Below are positions 1-7,079 of a stretch of DNA of 64,000 nucleotides, piece after piece. Position numbers and translations under genes: made by a program. The stretch comes from Nocardioides zeae (GTDB lineage Bacteria > Actinomycetota > Actinomycetes > Propionibacteriales > Nocardioidaceae), in contig NZ_JAAGXA010000004.1 in the NCBI RefSeq assembly GCF_010686755.1, forward strand, positions 62,001 to 126,000. The letters are read 5' to 3'. Below the pieces are notes generated by a model, which was not told the DNA's origin, did no database searches, and saw nothing but the letters and a program-made list of their open reading frames with translations. The first letter of the stretch is position 1. Each line of letters begins with the position of its first letter.

Positions 1-237
1 ATCCGCGCCCAGGGCTTCGAGCCCGACGCCATCCCCACGGAGGACCGGACGAAGGCGTTCGGCGAGGTCGTGCGCCAGTCCCCGGCCGAGGGCCGCACCC
101 TCCGCCAGGGCGACACGGTGACGATCGTCTACAACACCTACCGGGCACCCGAGCCGCCCCCGGAGACGACCGAGCCGCCGGCGACCGATCCCCCGACCAC
201 CGAGGAGCCCGATCCCGGCGGCGGACTGATCCCGTAG
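1..237 (+). CDS. pknB: PASTA-domain Ser/Thr protein kinase, C-terminal end (partial)
   Basis: The gene enters from the left edge in frame 1 and stops at TAG 235-237, so only the last 78 residues are seen. They read as the end of a PASTA repeat: a GF-x-P segment, then a VxxQSPAEG turn and a GDTV strand ending in VTIVYNTY. A Pro/Thr/Glu-rich tail follows, as on extracellular PASTA tails of PknB-type kinases that bind peptidoglycan fragments. The kinase domain is outside the window. The neighbours DUF881, crgA, rhomboid and ppiA match the conserved Mycobacterium order Rv0014c (pknB) to Rv0009 (ppiA), which supports PknB over another PASTA protein such as a penicillin-binding protein. Confidence 0.75.
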   Translation: MRAQGFEPDAIPTEDRTKAFGEVVRQSPAEGRTLRQGDTVTIVYNTYRAPEPPPETTEPPATDPPTTEEPDPGGGLIP

Positions 238-243
238 CGCACG

Positions 244-276
244 CGAGCCCCCCGCCCGATCCGGGCGGGGGGCTCG
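244..276. terminator. Bidirectional hairpin between convergent pknB and DUF881 genes
   Basis: Perfect 15-bp arms (CGAGCCCCCCGCCCG and its complement) flank a 3-nt loop, just after the kinase stop and 36 bp before the end of the opposite gene. There is no U-tract, as is common in GC-rich actinobacteria. Confidence 0.7.
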
Positions 277-312
277 TGCGTGGGCGGCCCAGCGGCGTAC
301 CGGGGTGGGAGG

Positions 313-1089
313 TCAGTCGAGCGGCTCGGCGAGCTGGACGTCGAGGAGGCCGCGGTACTCGCTCGCGACGAGGTCGTCGTCCTCCTCCATCTCCCAACCG
401 ACGGCGATGCGCGGGTCGGCGGCCTGCTCGCGGTAGGTGTCGATGGTGGGGTCGCCGTCGATCGCGGTCTCGAGGGTGCTCGGGTCGCCGATCGCGGAGA
501 TGACGTACGGCTGCGGGTAGGCGATGCCCTGGAGCAGGATCGCGTTGCCCTGGCACTTGATGCCCGTCGTGGTGACGATGCGCTGGCCCTGGATGGTGAT
601 GGCCTCCGCACCGCCCGCCCAGAGGGCGTTGACGACCGTCTGGATGTCCTGCTGGTGCACGACGTGGAGGTTCTGGTTGAGGTCGGAGGACTCCCGCACC
701 GACAGGGGCGCGTCGCTCAGGGTGATCGTGACGCCCGCGCCGGCCACCTCGGTGAGACCCGCCGGGGCCCGCAGGGAGTCCACCTGGCTCTGCAGGTCGT
801 CGACCTGGGCGTCGCCGAGCCCCTCGGAGAGCTCCTGGACCTCCTGGTCGAGGTCGTTGACCCGCTCCGTCAGCGCCTCCGCCTGCGCGGCCTCGTTGCT
901 GACGAGGCCGGCCAGGTCCTGGTAGCGCCCCGGACGGAGGTCCGTGCCGTCGCTGCTGAGGGCGCTCGTGACGAACAGTCCGCCCGAGAGCAGCAGCACC
1001 ACCGGCGTGCCCCAGCGCCACGACCGGGACCGCGCGCGCGGAGGGCGCGGCGCGTCGCTCGGCGGGCTCGGGTGAGGACCGGGGGGCAC
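313..1089 (-). CDS. DUF881 family membrane-anchored protein
   Basis: Protein of about 258 residues. It has a Pro/Arg-rich cytoplasmic N-terminus, one transmembrane segment near residues 28-46, a coiled-coil stretch near 60-95 (alternating Glu/Gln/Leu), and a C-terminal DUF881 domain. Landmarks of that domain are the GAGVTITLSDAP strand, the DLNQNLHVVHQQDIQ segment and the AITIQGQRI segment. DUF881 proteins (Rv0012 type) sit beside crgA near the origin and are thought to belong to the envelope or division machinery; their function is not established. The start is a GTG at 1087-1089 without a strong ribosome-binding site. The open frame extends further upstream, but that would overlap the divergent crgA-like gene. 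Confidence 0.8.
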   Translation of the reverse strand: MPPGPHPSPPSDAPRPPRARSRSWRWGTPVVLLLSGGLFVTSALSSDGTDLRPGRYQDLAGLVSNEAAQAEALTERVNDLDQEVQELSEGLGDAQVDDLQSQVDSLRAPAGLTEVAGAGVTITLSDAPLSVRESSDLNQNLHVVHQQDIQTVVNALWAGGAEAITIQGQRIVTTTGIKCQGNAILLQGIAYPQPYVISAIGDPSTLETAIDGDPTIDTYREQAADPRIAVGWEMEEDDDLVASEYRGLLDVQLAEPLD

Positions 1090-1152
1090 GGCGACTACGC
1101 TAGCCCGCGGCGTGCGAACCTGCACGACCGCGTCGTTCGGCGAGGAGATGTC

Positions 1153-1785
1153 GTGAGCAAGTCCCAGTCCGATCCCGAGAGCACCTCGGAGACGTCGAAG
1201 ACCACGGGCACGTCGAAGGCGTCCGCCCAGGAGTCGAAGGCGTCCGCCAAGGAGTCGAAGGCGTCCGCCAAGGACGGGACGCCCGCGAAGGCGACGGCTG
1301 CCGGTGGGCTGCGCGGTCGCCTGCAGAGCCGCCGCGACCCGCTCGCCGGGGAACGTCCGCCGCTGCTCAGCGTGCGCTTCGTGCTCATGGTGCTGCTCGT
1401 CGTCGCCGGCATCGCGTGGATCGCGCTCACCTGGCGGTCCCTCGGCCTCGACACGTTCGACGAGTGGAGCCTGATCCCCGACGGCGAGCAGCCGCGGCGC
1501 TGGGTCTGGGAGCTCGGGCTGTGGAACTACGCGATCGGCTTCGGCGCGATCCTGCTCGGCCTCATCGTCGGCGCGCACCCCTCCACCCCGCTCGGCCGCG
1601 GCAACGGCGTCGTCGTCGGCATGCTCGCCTGCTTCGGCATCGGCCTGCTGTGGATCTGCACCTTCTACCTGTTCGCCGACGACATCTCGTCGATCTGGGT
1701 CTTCGGCGCCCTCGGCCAGTGGAACCTCGTCGTCGGCATCGCGTTCATGGCGGTGGGGTTCTCCTACGCCACCAAGTGGGAGTAG
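1153..1785 (+). CDS. crgA: CrgA-like cell division membrane protein with two CrgA modules
   Basis: Protein of 210 residues; the GTG start follows AGGAG at 1143-1147. CrgA is a roughly 90-residue two-helix division protein that recruits peptidoglycan enzymes to the septum. Here four transmembrane helices are visible (about 75-93, 125-142, 152-172, 190-206). The signature Trp-Asn that opens the second CrgA helix occurs twice, at 124-125 (WNYAIGFG) and 190-191 (WNLVVGIAFMAVGF), and the protein ends in the typical TKWE. It therefore reads as a tandem CrgA duplication. The first 60 residues are low-complexity Ser/Lys/Ala and include a repeated ESKASAK heptad (26-41). The gene is divergent from DUF881. 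Confidence 0.8.
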   Translation: MSKSQSDPESTSETSKTTGTSKASAQESKASAKESKASAKDGTPAKATAAGGLRGRLQSRRDPLAGERPPLLSVRFVLMVLLVVAGIAWIALTWRSLGLDTFDEWSLIPDGEQPRRWVWELGLWNYAIGFGAILLGLIVGAHPSTPLGRGNGVVVGMLACFGIGLLWICTFYLFADDISSIWVFGALGQWNLVVGIAFMAVGFSYATKWE

Positions 1786-1802
1786 CCCACCCCGCTCACG
1801 CC

Positions 1803-1835
1803 ACGACGCCGGCCCGCACCGCGGGCCGGCGTCGT
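1803..1835. terminator. Strong hairpin after the crgA-like gene
   Basis: Perfect 15-bp arms ACGACGCCGGCCCGC and complement enclose a 3-nt loop 17 bp after the crgA stop. A T-containing stretch (TTCGTATTT) follows, so this is close to a classical intrinsic terminator. Confidence 0.75.
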
Positions 1836-1870
1836 TCGTATTTCCGCCCCTTGTGGAGGGTGGGCGGGCC

Positions 1871-1902
1871 GACACTTTCCCCGGTCGACCGGGGAAGGTG
1901 TC
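1871..1902. repeat. Palindrome copy 1, TTCCCCGGTCGACCGGGGAA core
   Basis: Near-perfect 32-bp palindrome with a 20-bp perfect core at 1877-1896 and GACAC/GTGTC flanks. The same 20-bp core recurs at 1939-1958. It lies in the convergent crgA/rhomboid gap. Confidence 0.8.
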
Positions 1903-1930
1903 GCTTCGACCATCAATGTTGATGCGCGAA

Positions 1931-1966
1931 GCGGCGTGTTCCCCGGTCGACCGGGGAACATGCCGC
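1931..1966. repeat. Palindrome copy 2, TTCCCCGGTCGACCGGGGAA core
   Basis: A 36-bp near-perfect palindrome (GCGGC/GCCGC flanks) with the same 20-bp core as copy 1, 62 bp centre to centre. A smaller inverted repeat, CATCAA-TG-TTGATG at 1911-1924, lies between them. DnaA-box-like sequences follow directly. Confidence 0.8.
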
Positions 1967-1970
1967 CCGG

Positions 1971-2002
1971 TTATCCACAGGAGTTATCCACAGTGTGGAG
2001 AA
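1971..2002. promoter_or_regulatory. Cluster of DnaA-box sequences
   Basis: Two exact TTATCCACA boxes occur at 1971-1979 and 1984-1992. A third site in opposite orientation (TGTGGAGAA, one mismatch) is at 1994-2002. TTATCCACA is the classical high-affinity DnaA box. Three sites in 32 bp of a GC-rich genome are unlikely by chance. A minor DnaA-binding locus near the origin is plausible; this is not a complete oriC. Confidence 0.6.
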
Positions 2003-2024
2003 CTTACACGCGTGTCATTCGCCC

Positions 2025-2951
2025 TCAGACGAGCTCGGCGACGCGCAGCGCGACCAGTCCGATCACGACCGCGGCGACGGCCAGCAGCCCGCTGGCCTGC
2101 CACAACAGCCGGTTGCGGCGGGGAGCCAGCACGATCACGCTCGCTGCCGCGATGCCGCCCAGGAGGCCGCCGAGGTGGCCCTGCCAGGAGATGCCGCTGC
2201 CGCCGGCCACGGTGATGACCACGTTGAGGCCGAGCCAGAGCGCGAGCTGGCGGGGATCGCCGCCGACGCGCAGCACGACGACGAGCGCGGCGCCGATGAG
2301 CCCGAAGATCGCGCCGGAGGCACCGAGCGTCGAGGAGTAGGGCTCGGAGAGCCACATGACGGCCGCCGACCCGGCGAGCAGCGACACGGCGTAGATCGCC
2401 AGGAACCGCCACCGACCCGTCACCCGCTCGACGAACGGACCGAGGAAGTAGAGCGCGAGCATGTTGCCCGCGATGTGCCAGATCGCGACGTGCGAGAACC
2501 CGCTCGTCACGAGCTGCCAGAAGGCGCCGGTCGTGACGCCCTCGGTCCACGAGCCACCGGGCGCGAAGCCGCAGGTGGTGGCGTTGGAGATGTCGACGTA
2601 CACCTGCCCACCGCCCGCCTCGCACGCCCCGCGGGGCGTCAGGAGGAGCAGGCGGCCGAGGGCGCTGTTCGCGCCGCCCACCGCGAGGAGGGCGACGAAG
2701 ACGGCCGCGTTGAGCGCGATCAGCACGTACGACGTGAGCTCGGGCCGCGCCGTACGTTCGCCCCCGAAGGGGGCCGTCGGTCGGCGGATGCTCCGCTGAC
2801 CGGCGGCGACGCAGTCGGGGCACTGGAAGCCGACGGAGGCCTCCCGCATGCAGTCGGGGCAGATGTGCCGCCCGCAGCGCTGGCACGCGATGTGCGACTC
2901 CCGGCCGGGGTGGCGGTAGCAGACCGGCACCCCGGCCGGGACGTCGTTCAC
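2025..2951 (-). CDS. Rhomboid family intramembrane serine protease with zinc-ribbon N-terminus
   Basis: Protein of 308 residues. The N-terminus (11-47) has paired Cys/His sites (C11, H14, C23, C26, C31, C34, C44, C47) forming a B-box or zinc-ribbon-like module typical of actinobacterial rhomboids. A multi-helix rhomboid core follows. The catalytic Ser is in GASGAIFG (Ser212) and the catalytic His in GHLGGLLGG (His259); HIAGNMLALYFLG is the conserved HxxxN helix. It should cleave membrane-protein substrates within the bilayer; the substrate is unknown. The GTG start overlaps the ppiA stop as GTGA (2948-2951), so the pair is translationally coupled. Confidence 0.9.
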   Translation of the reverse strand: MNDVPAGVPVCYRHPGRESHIACQRCGRHICPDCMREASVGFQCPDCVAAGQRSIRRPTAPFGGERTARPELTSYVLIALNAAVFVALLAVGGANSALGRLLLLTPRGACEAGGGQVYVDISNATTCGFAPGGSWTEGVTTGAFWQLVTSGFSHVAIWHIAGNMLALYFLGPFVERVTGRWRFLAIYAVSLLAGSAAVMWLSEPYSSTLGASGAIFGLIGAALVVVLRVGGDPRQLALWLGLNVVITVAGGSGISWQGHLGGLLGGIAAASVIVLAPRRNRLLWQASGLLAVAAVVIGLVALRVAELV

Positions 2952-3475
2952 GAGCGGGTGATCTCCACCGACTCGATGACGACCGGCTCGACCGGGCGGT
3001 CGCCGGCGGCGGTCTTGGTGGTGCCGATGGCGTCGACGACCTTCTTCGACTCCTCGTCGACGACCTCGCCGAAGATCGTGTGCTTGCGGTTCAGCCACGC
3101 GGTCGGCGTCGTGGTGATGAAGAACTGCGAGCCGTTGGTGCCCTTGCCCATGCGGGTGCCGGCGTTGGCCATCGCGAGGAGGTAGGGCTTGTCGAAGACG
3201 AGCTCGGGGTGGATCTCGTCGTCGAACGTGTAGCCCGGGCCGCCGGTGCCCGTGCCCAGGGGGCAGCCGCCCTGGATCATGAAGCCGTCGATGACGCGGT
3301 GGAAGCCGAGGCCGTCGTAGTACGGCACGCCGCTGCGACCGGCGTCGTCCTTGTAGTCCTTCGTGCCCTCGGCGAGCCCGACGAAGTTGTCGACCGTCTT
3401 CGGCGCGTGGTTGGGGAAGAGGGTCACCACGATGTCGCCGCGGTTCGTCTTCAGGGTGGCCTTGAGGTCAGCCAT
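2948..3475 (-). CDS. ppiA: Peptidyl-prolyl cis-trans isomerase, cyclophilin type
   Basis: Cytoplasmic cyclophilin of 175 residues with no signal peptide. The catalytic FHRVIDGFMIQGG segment, the GSQFFITT strand and the HTIFGEVV motif are all present. The active-site Arg is in FHRV; the position often held by Trp is in TAWLNRKHTIFG. It catalyses proline isomerisation in protein folding. The ATG at 3473-3475 follows GGAAAGG at good spacing. It is first in a two-gene unit with the rhomboid protease, in the conserved origin-proximal block. Confidence 0.93.
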   Translation of the reverse strand: MADLKATLKTNRGDIVVTLFPNHAPKTVDNFVGLAEGTKDYKDDAGRSGVPYYDGLGFHRVIDGFMIQGGCPLGTGTGGPGYTFDDEIHPELVFDKPYLLAMANAGTRMGKGTNGSQFFITTTPTAWLNRKHTIFGEVVDEESKKVVDAIGTTKTAAGDRPVEPVVIESVEITRS

Positions 3476-3627
3476 GTCAGCCTTTCCGTTCGTCTGCTCG
3501 GACGGCCGTTCCGCCGCCCACGCCATGCTCCCACGGAGACGCAACGGCCCCCACGCGGGACGCAGGTGTACGACCCCGCTTGGCACGGCATGATCGAATG
3601 AGTTGAACGCGACGAGAGAGGACTGTG

Positions 3628-4281
3628 ATGGGCTTCCGGAAGAAGAAGACGATCCTCGAGCAGGCACAGGAGAAGGCGAGCGACCTCGCTGACTCCGTGC
3701 GGCCCCAGATCGAGGCTGCGGTCGAGGCCGCGAAGGAGAAGTCGGCTCCGGTGATCGCCGAGGCGCGCGACAAGGCGGCCCCGCACATCGCCGACGGCAA
3801 GGCGAAGGCCGCGGCCACCGCCGGTGCCGCCGCGGCTGCGGCTGCGCCGTACGTCGCGCAGGGCCGCGCCAAGGTCATCGACAGCAAGGACCTGGCCGCG
3901 GCCAAGGCCCTCGCCGGTCTGCAGAAGGCGGAGGCGAAGGTCGCCGACCTGCAGAGCGACCCGCCGAAGAAGAAGGGACGCCTGCGCAAGCTGGTGCTCT
4001 TCACGCTCCTCGCGGGCGGTGCCGCGTTCGCGGTCAAGAAGCTGACGAGCAGCGGTGGCGACAACTGGCAGTCGACCTACACCCCGCCCCCACCGCCGGC
4101 TCCGGCCAGCAACCCGGCGACGAAGCCGGCCGCTGCGGCCGACCCCGACGCCCCGCAGGCCGACGAGAGCGGCGGCGCGGGCCCGGGCGAGGCGCTGGCC
4201 GACTCGGCCGAGCAGCCGCACCCCGTGACCACGCCGGACGAGCCGGCCGAGGTCGTCGAGATCAACGACGACAAGGCCTGA
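3628..4281 (+). CDS. Ala/Lys-rich membrane-anchored hypothetical protein
   Basis: Protein of 217 residues, family not recognised. Residues about 10-105 are Ala/Lys/Glu-rich amphipathic helix with repeated AxEAAKEK/ARDKAAP-type heptads, resembling apolipoprotein or LEA-like coiled regions. A basic patch (PKKKGRLRK) leads into one transmembrane segment (LVLFTLLAGGAAFAVKKL, about 118-133). The rest is a Pro/Ala/Glu-rich acidic tail. The ATG at 3628 follows GAGAGAGGA; a GTG one codon earlier is possible. It is divergent from ppiA. It may be an envelope-associated structural protein. Confidence 0.7.
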   Translation: MGFRKKKTILEQAQEKASDLADSVRPQIEAAVEAAKEKSAPVIAEARDKAAPHIADGKAKAAATAGAAAAAAAPYVAQGRAKVIDSKDLAAAKALAGLQKAEAKVADLQSDPPKKKGRLRKLVLFTLLAGGAAFAVKKLTSSGGDNWQSTYTPPPPPAPASNPATKPAAAADPDAPQADESGGAGPGEALADSAEQPHPVTTPDEPAEVVEINDDKA

Positions 4282-4299
4282 GCCCGACCCGCACCGCAC

Positions 4300-4334
4300 G
4301 AACGGCCGCCCCGATCCGATCGGGGCGGCCGTTC
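4300..4334. terminator. Hairpin terminator after the Ala/Lys-rich gene
   Basis: Perfect arms GAACGGCCGCCCCGAT and complement with a 3-nt loop, 18 bp after the stop codon. Confidence 0.75.
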
Positions 4335-4573
4335 AGCGTCCCGGGGGAGGAAAGTGCGCGGGCGGCGGTCGTGGGGGGAAGAAAAAGCGGGCCCCGGGGC
4401 GCGACACGCCGCGGCGCGGGGGGGGGCGGGCCGCGGTCGTTCGGTAAACAAAACGCGGACCCGGGGACGCGACACGCCGAGGCGCGGGATCGTCCGGTCC
4501 GCGTTTTCTTTCCCGGCCGCGCGGCCCCGTCCGCGTTTTCCTTCCCGACCGACCGCGTACGCCGCGGCGCGCG
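4335..4573. repeat. Convergent intergenic gap with nested inverted and direct repeats
   Basis: No gene is seen. Perfect 12-bp arms AAAACGCGGACC (4450-4461) and GGTCCGCGTTTT (4496-4507) enclose 34 bp. The loop sequence CCCGGGGACGCGACACGCC is a near-copy of one at about 4391-4410. GTCCGCGTTTTC-TTCCCG occurs twice in direct orientation (from 4497 and 4529). This resembles the structured gaps at 6.7, 23.2 and 43.6 kb. Confidence 0.65.
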
Positions 4574-4984
4574 TCAGGCCGTCGGGCCTGCGGTGGCGCG
4601 GGGGGCGAGCTCGTCGGCGTACTCCCGGCGCACCCGCTTCGTCGCCCGGTGCTCGGCCCAGAAGGACAGCAGGGGGATGGTGCCGCAGAGCAGCGTGACG
4701 ACGGTGAACCCCGGCTCCCACAGCGCCTTGCGCGCCAGGAGGAACGCGGTGACGAGGAAGATCATGTAGAGCCACCCGTGCGCCACGCCGAGGTAGTGCG
4801 TGATGTCCTCGCCGAGCTGCTGGGGCCCGGAGCCGGGGGTGACCCACGCCGGGGTGCTGGGGATGAAGCCCCACATCGACGAGCCGTCGAAGTTCGCCAG
4901 CGGGACGCCGACGAGGATCAGCACGACCAGCAGGACGCCGACGATCGTGGCCATGACGCGGTAACGGAGCAGGGTTCCTCTCAC
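4574..4984 (-). CDS. DUF3817 family integral membrane protein
   Basis: Protein of 136 residues with about four hydrophobic helices. It opens with the family-typical LLRYRVMATIVGVLL segment and contains HYLGVAHGWLYMIFLVTAFLLA, the conserved DUF3817 His-containing helix. The function is unknown. The GTG start (4982-4984) overlaps the stop of the SURF1 gene as GTGA. This coupling suggests a role linked to respiration or membrane assembly, though that is inference from position. Confidence 0.82.
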   Translation of the reverse strand: MRGTLLRYRVMATIVGVLLVVLILVGVPLANFDGSSMWGFIPSTPAWVTPGSGPQQLGEDITHYLGVAHGWLYMIFLVTAFLLARKALWEPGFTVVTLLCGTIPLLSFWAEHRATKRVRREYADELAPRATAGPTA

Positions 4985-5835
4985 GGGGAGGACGCTACTG
5001 CCGCTTCCTGAGCGTCCCCCGCCGGGTCGGCGTGGCCCTCCTCGCCCCCGGGGCCGTCGTCCGGCCCCTCCTCGAGCGCACGTGCCTTCTCGACCTCGTC
5101 GCGGGCGAAGCGCCACCACACGAAGGCGGCGAAGGCGGCGAAGACCCACCACTCGATGGCGTAGAGCAGGTTGCGCAGGCTCGTGTTGGGCGCGACCTCG
5201 GGGACCTGGTCGGGCGTCACGGCGCGCAGTCCCTCGGCGGCCGCGTTGTCCGCGGCGACGCCGGTCTCGCCGTCGATGTCGAGCACCAGGTAGCCCGGGT
5301 AGATGTCCGCGTCGACGAGCCGCACGACATCTGCGAGCCGCAGCTGGGGCAGCACCCGGTCGGTCGGGTCGTCGTCCACCGCGCCCGTGCCCTCACCGGG
5401 CTGCAGCCAGCCCACGCCGGTGACGGTGCCCTCCGCCGCCGGGGCGGCGGCGGGGTCGGTGGTCCACCCGCGCACGACGGGCAGCAGGGCCCCGGCACCG
5501 TCCGTCGTCTCCACGGGCGTCACCACCCAGCTGCCCGCAACACCGTCGACACGCCGGTCGTCGACGAGGAAGGTGAGGTCGTCGCGCCACGTGCCCTCGA
5601 CCTCGGCGGGAGCGCCGACGTCGGTTCCCGGGAACCCCTCGCCGGGCACCAGGAGGTCGGCCAGCGGCGCGGGGTCCTGCGTGCTCACCTCGGCGGCCGC
5701 ACGCTCGCGGTGGGCCTGCCACGCGCCGTACTGCCACAGTCCCAGCGACAGCGCCACCACCACGGCGGCGACGCCGATCAGGTGGAGCGGCCAGACCCGT
5801 GGCCGCAGCACCGGGTGGAGGCGGGACGGGGGCAC
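4981..5835 (-). CDS. SURF1 family cytochrome oxidase biogenesis protein
   Basis: Protein of 284 residues with the SURF1 layout: an N-terminal transmembrane helix ending in LGLWQYGAWQAHRER (about 18-45), an extracytoplasmic domain (FPGTDV, GSWVVTPVETTDGAGALLPVVRG), and a C-terminal helix preceded by NLLYAIEWWVFAAFAAFVWWR. A charged tail of about 40 residues is rich in Asp/Glu/Gly. SURF1 proteins help insert haem a into cytochrome c oxidase. The GTG start has only a weak upstream ribosome-binding site. It is first of a two-gene unit with DUF3817. Confidence 0.88.
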   Translation of the reverse strand: MPPSRLHPVLRPRVWPLHLIGVAAVVVALSLGLWQYGAWQAHRERAAAEVSTQDPAPLADLLVPGEGFPGTDVGAPAEVEGTWRDDLTFLVDDRRVDGVAGSWVVTPVETTDGAGALLPVVRGWTTDPAAAPAAEGTVTGVGWLQPGEGTGAVDDDPTDRVLPQLRLADVVRLVDADIYPGYLVLDIDGETGVAADNAAAEGLRAVTPDQVPEVAPNTSLRNLLYAIEWWVFAAFAAFVWWRFARDEVEKARALEEGPDDGPGGEEGHADPAGDAQEAAVASSP

Positions 5836-5907
5836 GGGTCAAGAGTACGGACCTGCTCGGCCGGGCCTGCGACGCGGACGCCGACCCATCTGACAGAATC
5901 GCGCATT

Positions 5908-6690
5908 GTGGAGCCAGGAGTCGCGGGGGACGGCAGCCCTGATCGTCGTGCCCTCGTCGTGGAGGACGATGCCGACATCCGTTCGTTGATCGACCTGACG
6001 CTGTCGGCGCAGGGGTTCGTGATCCGCACGGCGGCGACCGGACGCGACGGTCTCCAGCTCGCCCGCGAGTGGGAGCCCGACCTCATCACCCTCGACCTCG
6101 GCCTCCCGGGCATCGACGGTCTCGAGGTGTGCCGGCGCGTGCGCGAGTTCTCCGACGCCTACCTGGTGGTCGTCTCCGCCCGCCAGGACGAGGTCGACCG
6201 GCTCATGGCCCTGCAGACCGGCGCCGACGACTTCCTCGTCAAGCCCTTCAGCCCGCGTGAGCTCCAGGCCCGCGTGACCGCGATGTTCCGCCGCCCGCGC
6301 AGCGCACCGACCGGCCAGGCCACCGATCCCGCGGCGGCCGGTGGCGAGCCGGTCGTGCTCGGCGGCATCGCCGTGCCCGACGGCCACGAGGTGCTGCGGC
6401 ACGGCGTCGTCGGGATCGACGTCGACGGTCGCCGCGCGTTCGTCGACGACGCCGAGGTCGACCTCACGCGCACCGAGTTCGACCTGCTGACCCACCTCAT
6501 GCGCACGCCCGCCCGGGTCTGGACCCGCGAGGCGCTGCTGCGGACCGTGTGGGGCAACGACTGGGTCGGCGACTCGCACCTCGTCGAGGTCCACATCGGC
6601 AACCTGCGCCGCAAGCTCACGCAGGCCTCCGGCGACAAGTCGATCATCCACACCGTGCGGGGCGTCGGCTACCGCATGTCGGCTGCCTGA
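5908..6690 (+). CDS. OmpR-family response regulator
   Basis: Protein of 260 residues. The receiver domain has the acidic pair D20/D21, the phospho-acceptor D63 (TLDLGLPG) and K112 (VKPFSP). A winged-helix DNA-binding domain follows at about 150-258 (LTRTEFDLLTHLMR, HLVEVHIGNLRRKL, IHTVRGVGYRM). No sensor kinase is adjacent, so it is an orphan in this window. The GTG at 5908 has no clear ribosome-binding site, which would suit a leaderless transcript. It is divergent from the SURF1 gene. Confidence 0.88.
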   Translation: MEPGVAGDGSPDRRALVVEDDADIRSLIDLTLSAQGFVIRTAATGRDGLQLAREWEPDLITLDLGLPGIDGLEVCRRVREFSDAYLVVVSARQDEVDRLMALQTGADDFLVKPFSPRELQARVTAMFRRPRSAPTGQATDPAAAGGEPVVLGGIAVPDGHEVLRHGVVGIDVDGRRAFVDDAEVDLTRTEFDLLTHLMRTPARVWTREALLRTVWGNDWVGDSHLVEVHIGNLRRKLTQASGDKSIIHTVRGVGYRMSAA

Positions 6691-6756
6691 GCTTCCCCGC
6701 CGGGCACCCCGCGCGCCGGCTCTGCGCCGGACGCCCCCGCCGGGCATCCCCGGAAG

Positions 6757-6810
6757 TGTGCAGCAGGGACACGCCCCGCGCGATCCGAGCAGCACCAAGC
6801 GCACAGTTCC
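6757..6810. repeat. 54-bp direct repeat, copy 1
   Basis: Begins TGTGCAGCAGGGACACG and ends AAGCGCACAGTTCC, so the outer ends TGTGC/GCACA are inverted. It is identical over 54 bp to copy 2 at 6908-6961. The distal half (GCACCA..CGCACAGTT..CC) recurs in diverged form near 23367-23387. Confidence 0.85.
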
Positions 6811-6843
6811 CGCGCCTCCCCCGGCCGGCACCCCCCAGCCGCC

Positions 6844-6891
6844 GGACGTCATGCGCAGCGGTCGCCCGGGGCACCGAACCGCATGACGTCC
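6844..6891. repeat. Intergenic stem-loop, GGACGTCATGCG family, copy 1
   Basis: Perfect 12-bp arms GGACGTCATGCG (6844-6855) and CGCATGACGTCC (6880-6891) around a 24-nt loop containing CGGTCGCCCGGGGCACCG. It lies between the two 54-bp repeats. Related elements are at 23421-23469 and 43771-43822. Confidence 0.85.
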
Positions 6892-6907
6892 CGGTACGGC
6901 CCGGCAA

Positions 6908-6961
6908 TGTGCAGCAGGGACACGCCCCGCGCGATCCGAGCAGCACCAAGCGCACAGTTCC
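6908..6961. repeat. 54-bp direct repeat, copy 2
   Basis: Identical to copy 1 at 6757-6810, same orientation, 151 bp apart start to start. Confidence 0.85.
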
Positions 6962-7079
6962 GACCCCCCCGCACCCACCCACGCACCCCCGGCAGCACAC
7001 GACCGACGGGCGGCAGGACTCGTGGTCCCGCCGCCCGTCGGCGTCGGAGGTGGCGTCGGAGTGCGGCGTACGCCGCGGG

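Larger units (their letters stand above)
6691..7079. other. 389-bp convergent gap, no gene, repeat-rich
   Basis: No credible coding region on either strand. It contains two identical 54-bp units, a long stem-loop between them, and C-rich runs. Listed separately below. Confidence 0.7.

Noticed and set aside
1871-1966. Palindromes considered as parS sites
   Set aside because: They do not resemble the conserved TGTTTCACGTGAAACA parS sequence; only size and location fit.
1971-2002. DnaA boxes considered as the full oriC
   Set aside because: Only three boxes, no dnaA or dnaN next to them and no long A+T-rich unwinding region.
4335-4573. tRNA genes expected near the origin block
   Set aside because: No cloverleaf with a T-loop GGTTCRA sequence was found here or in the other gaps.
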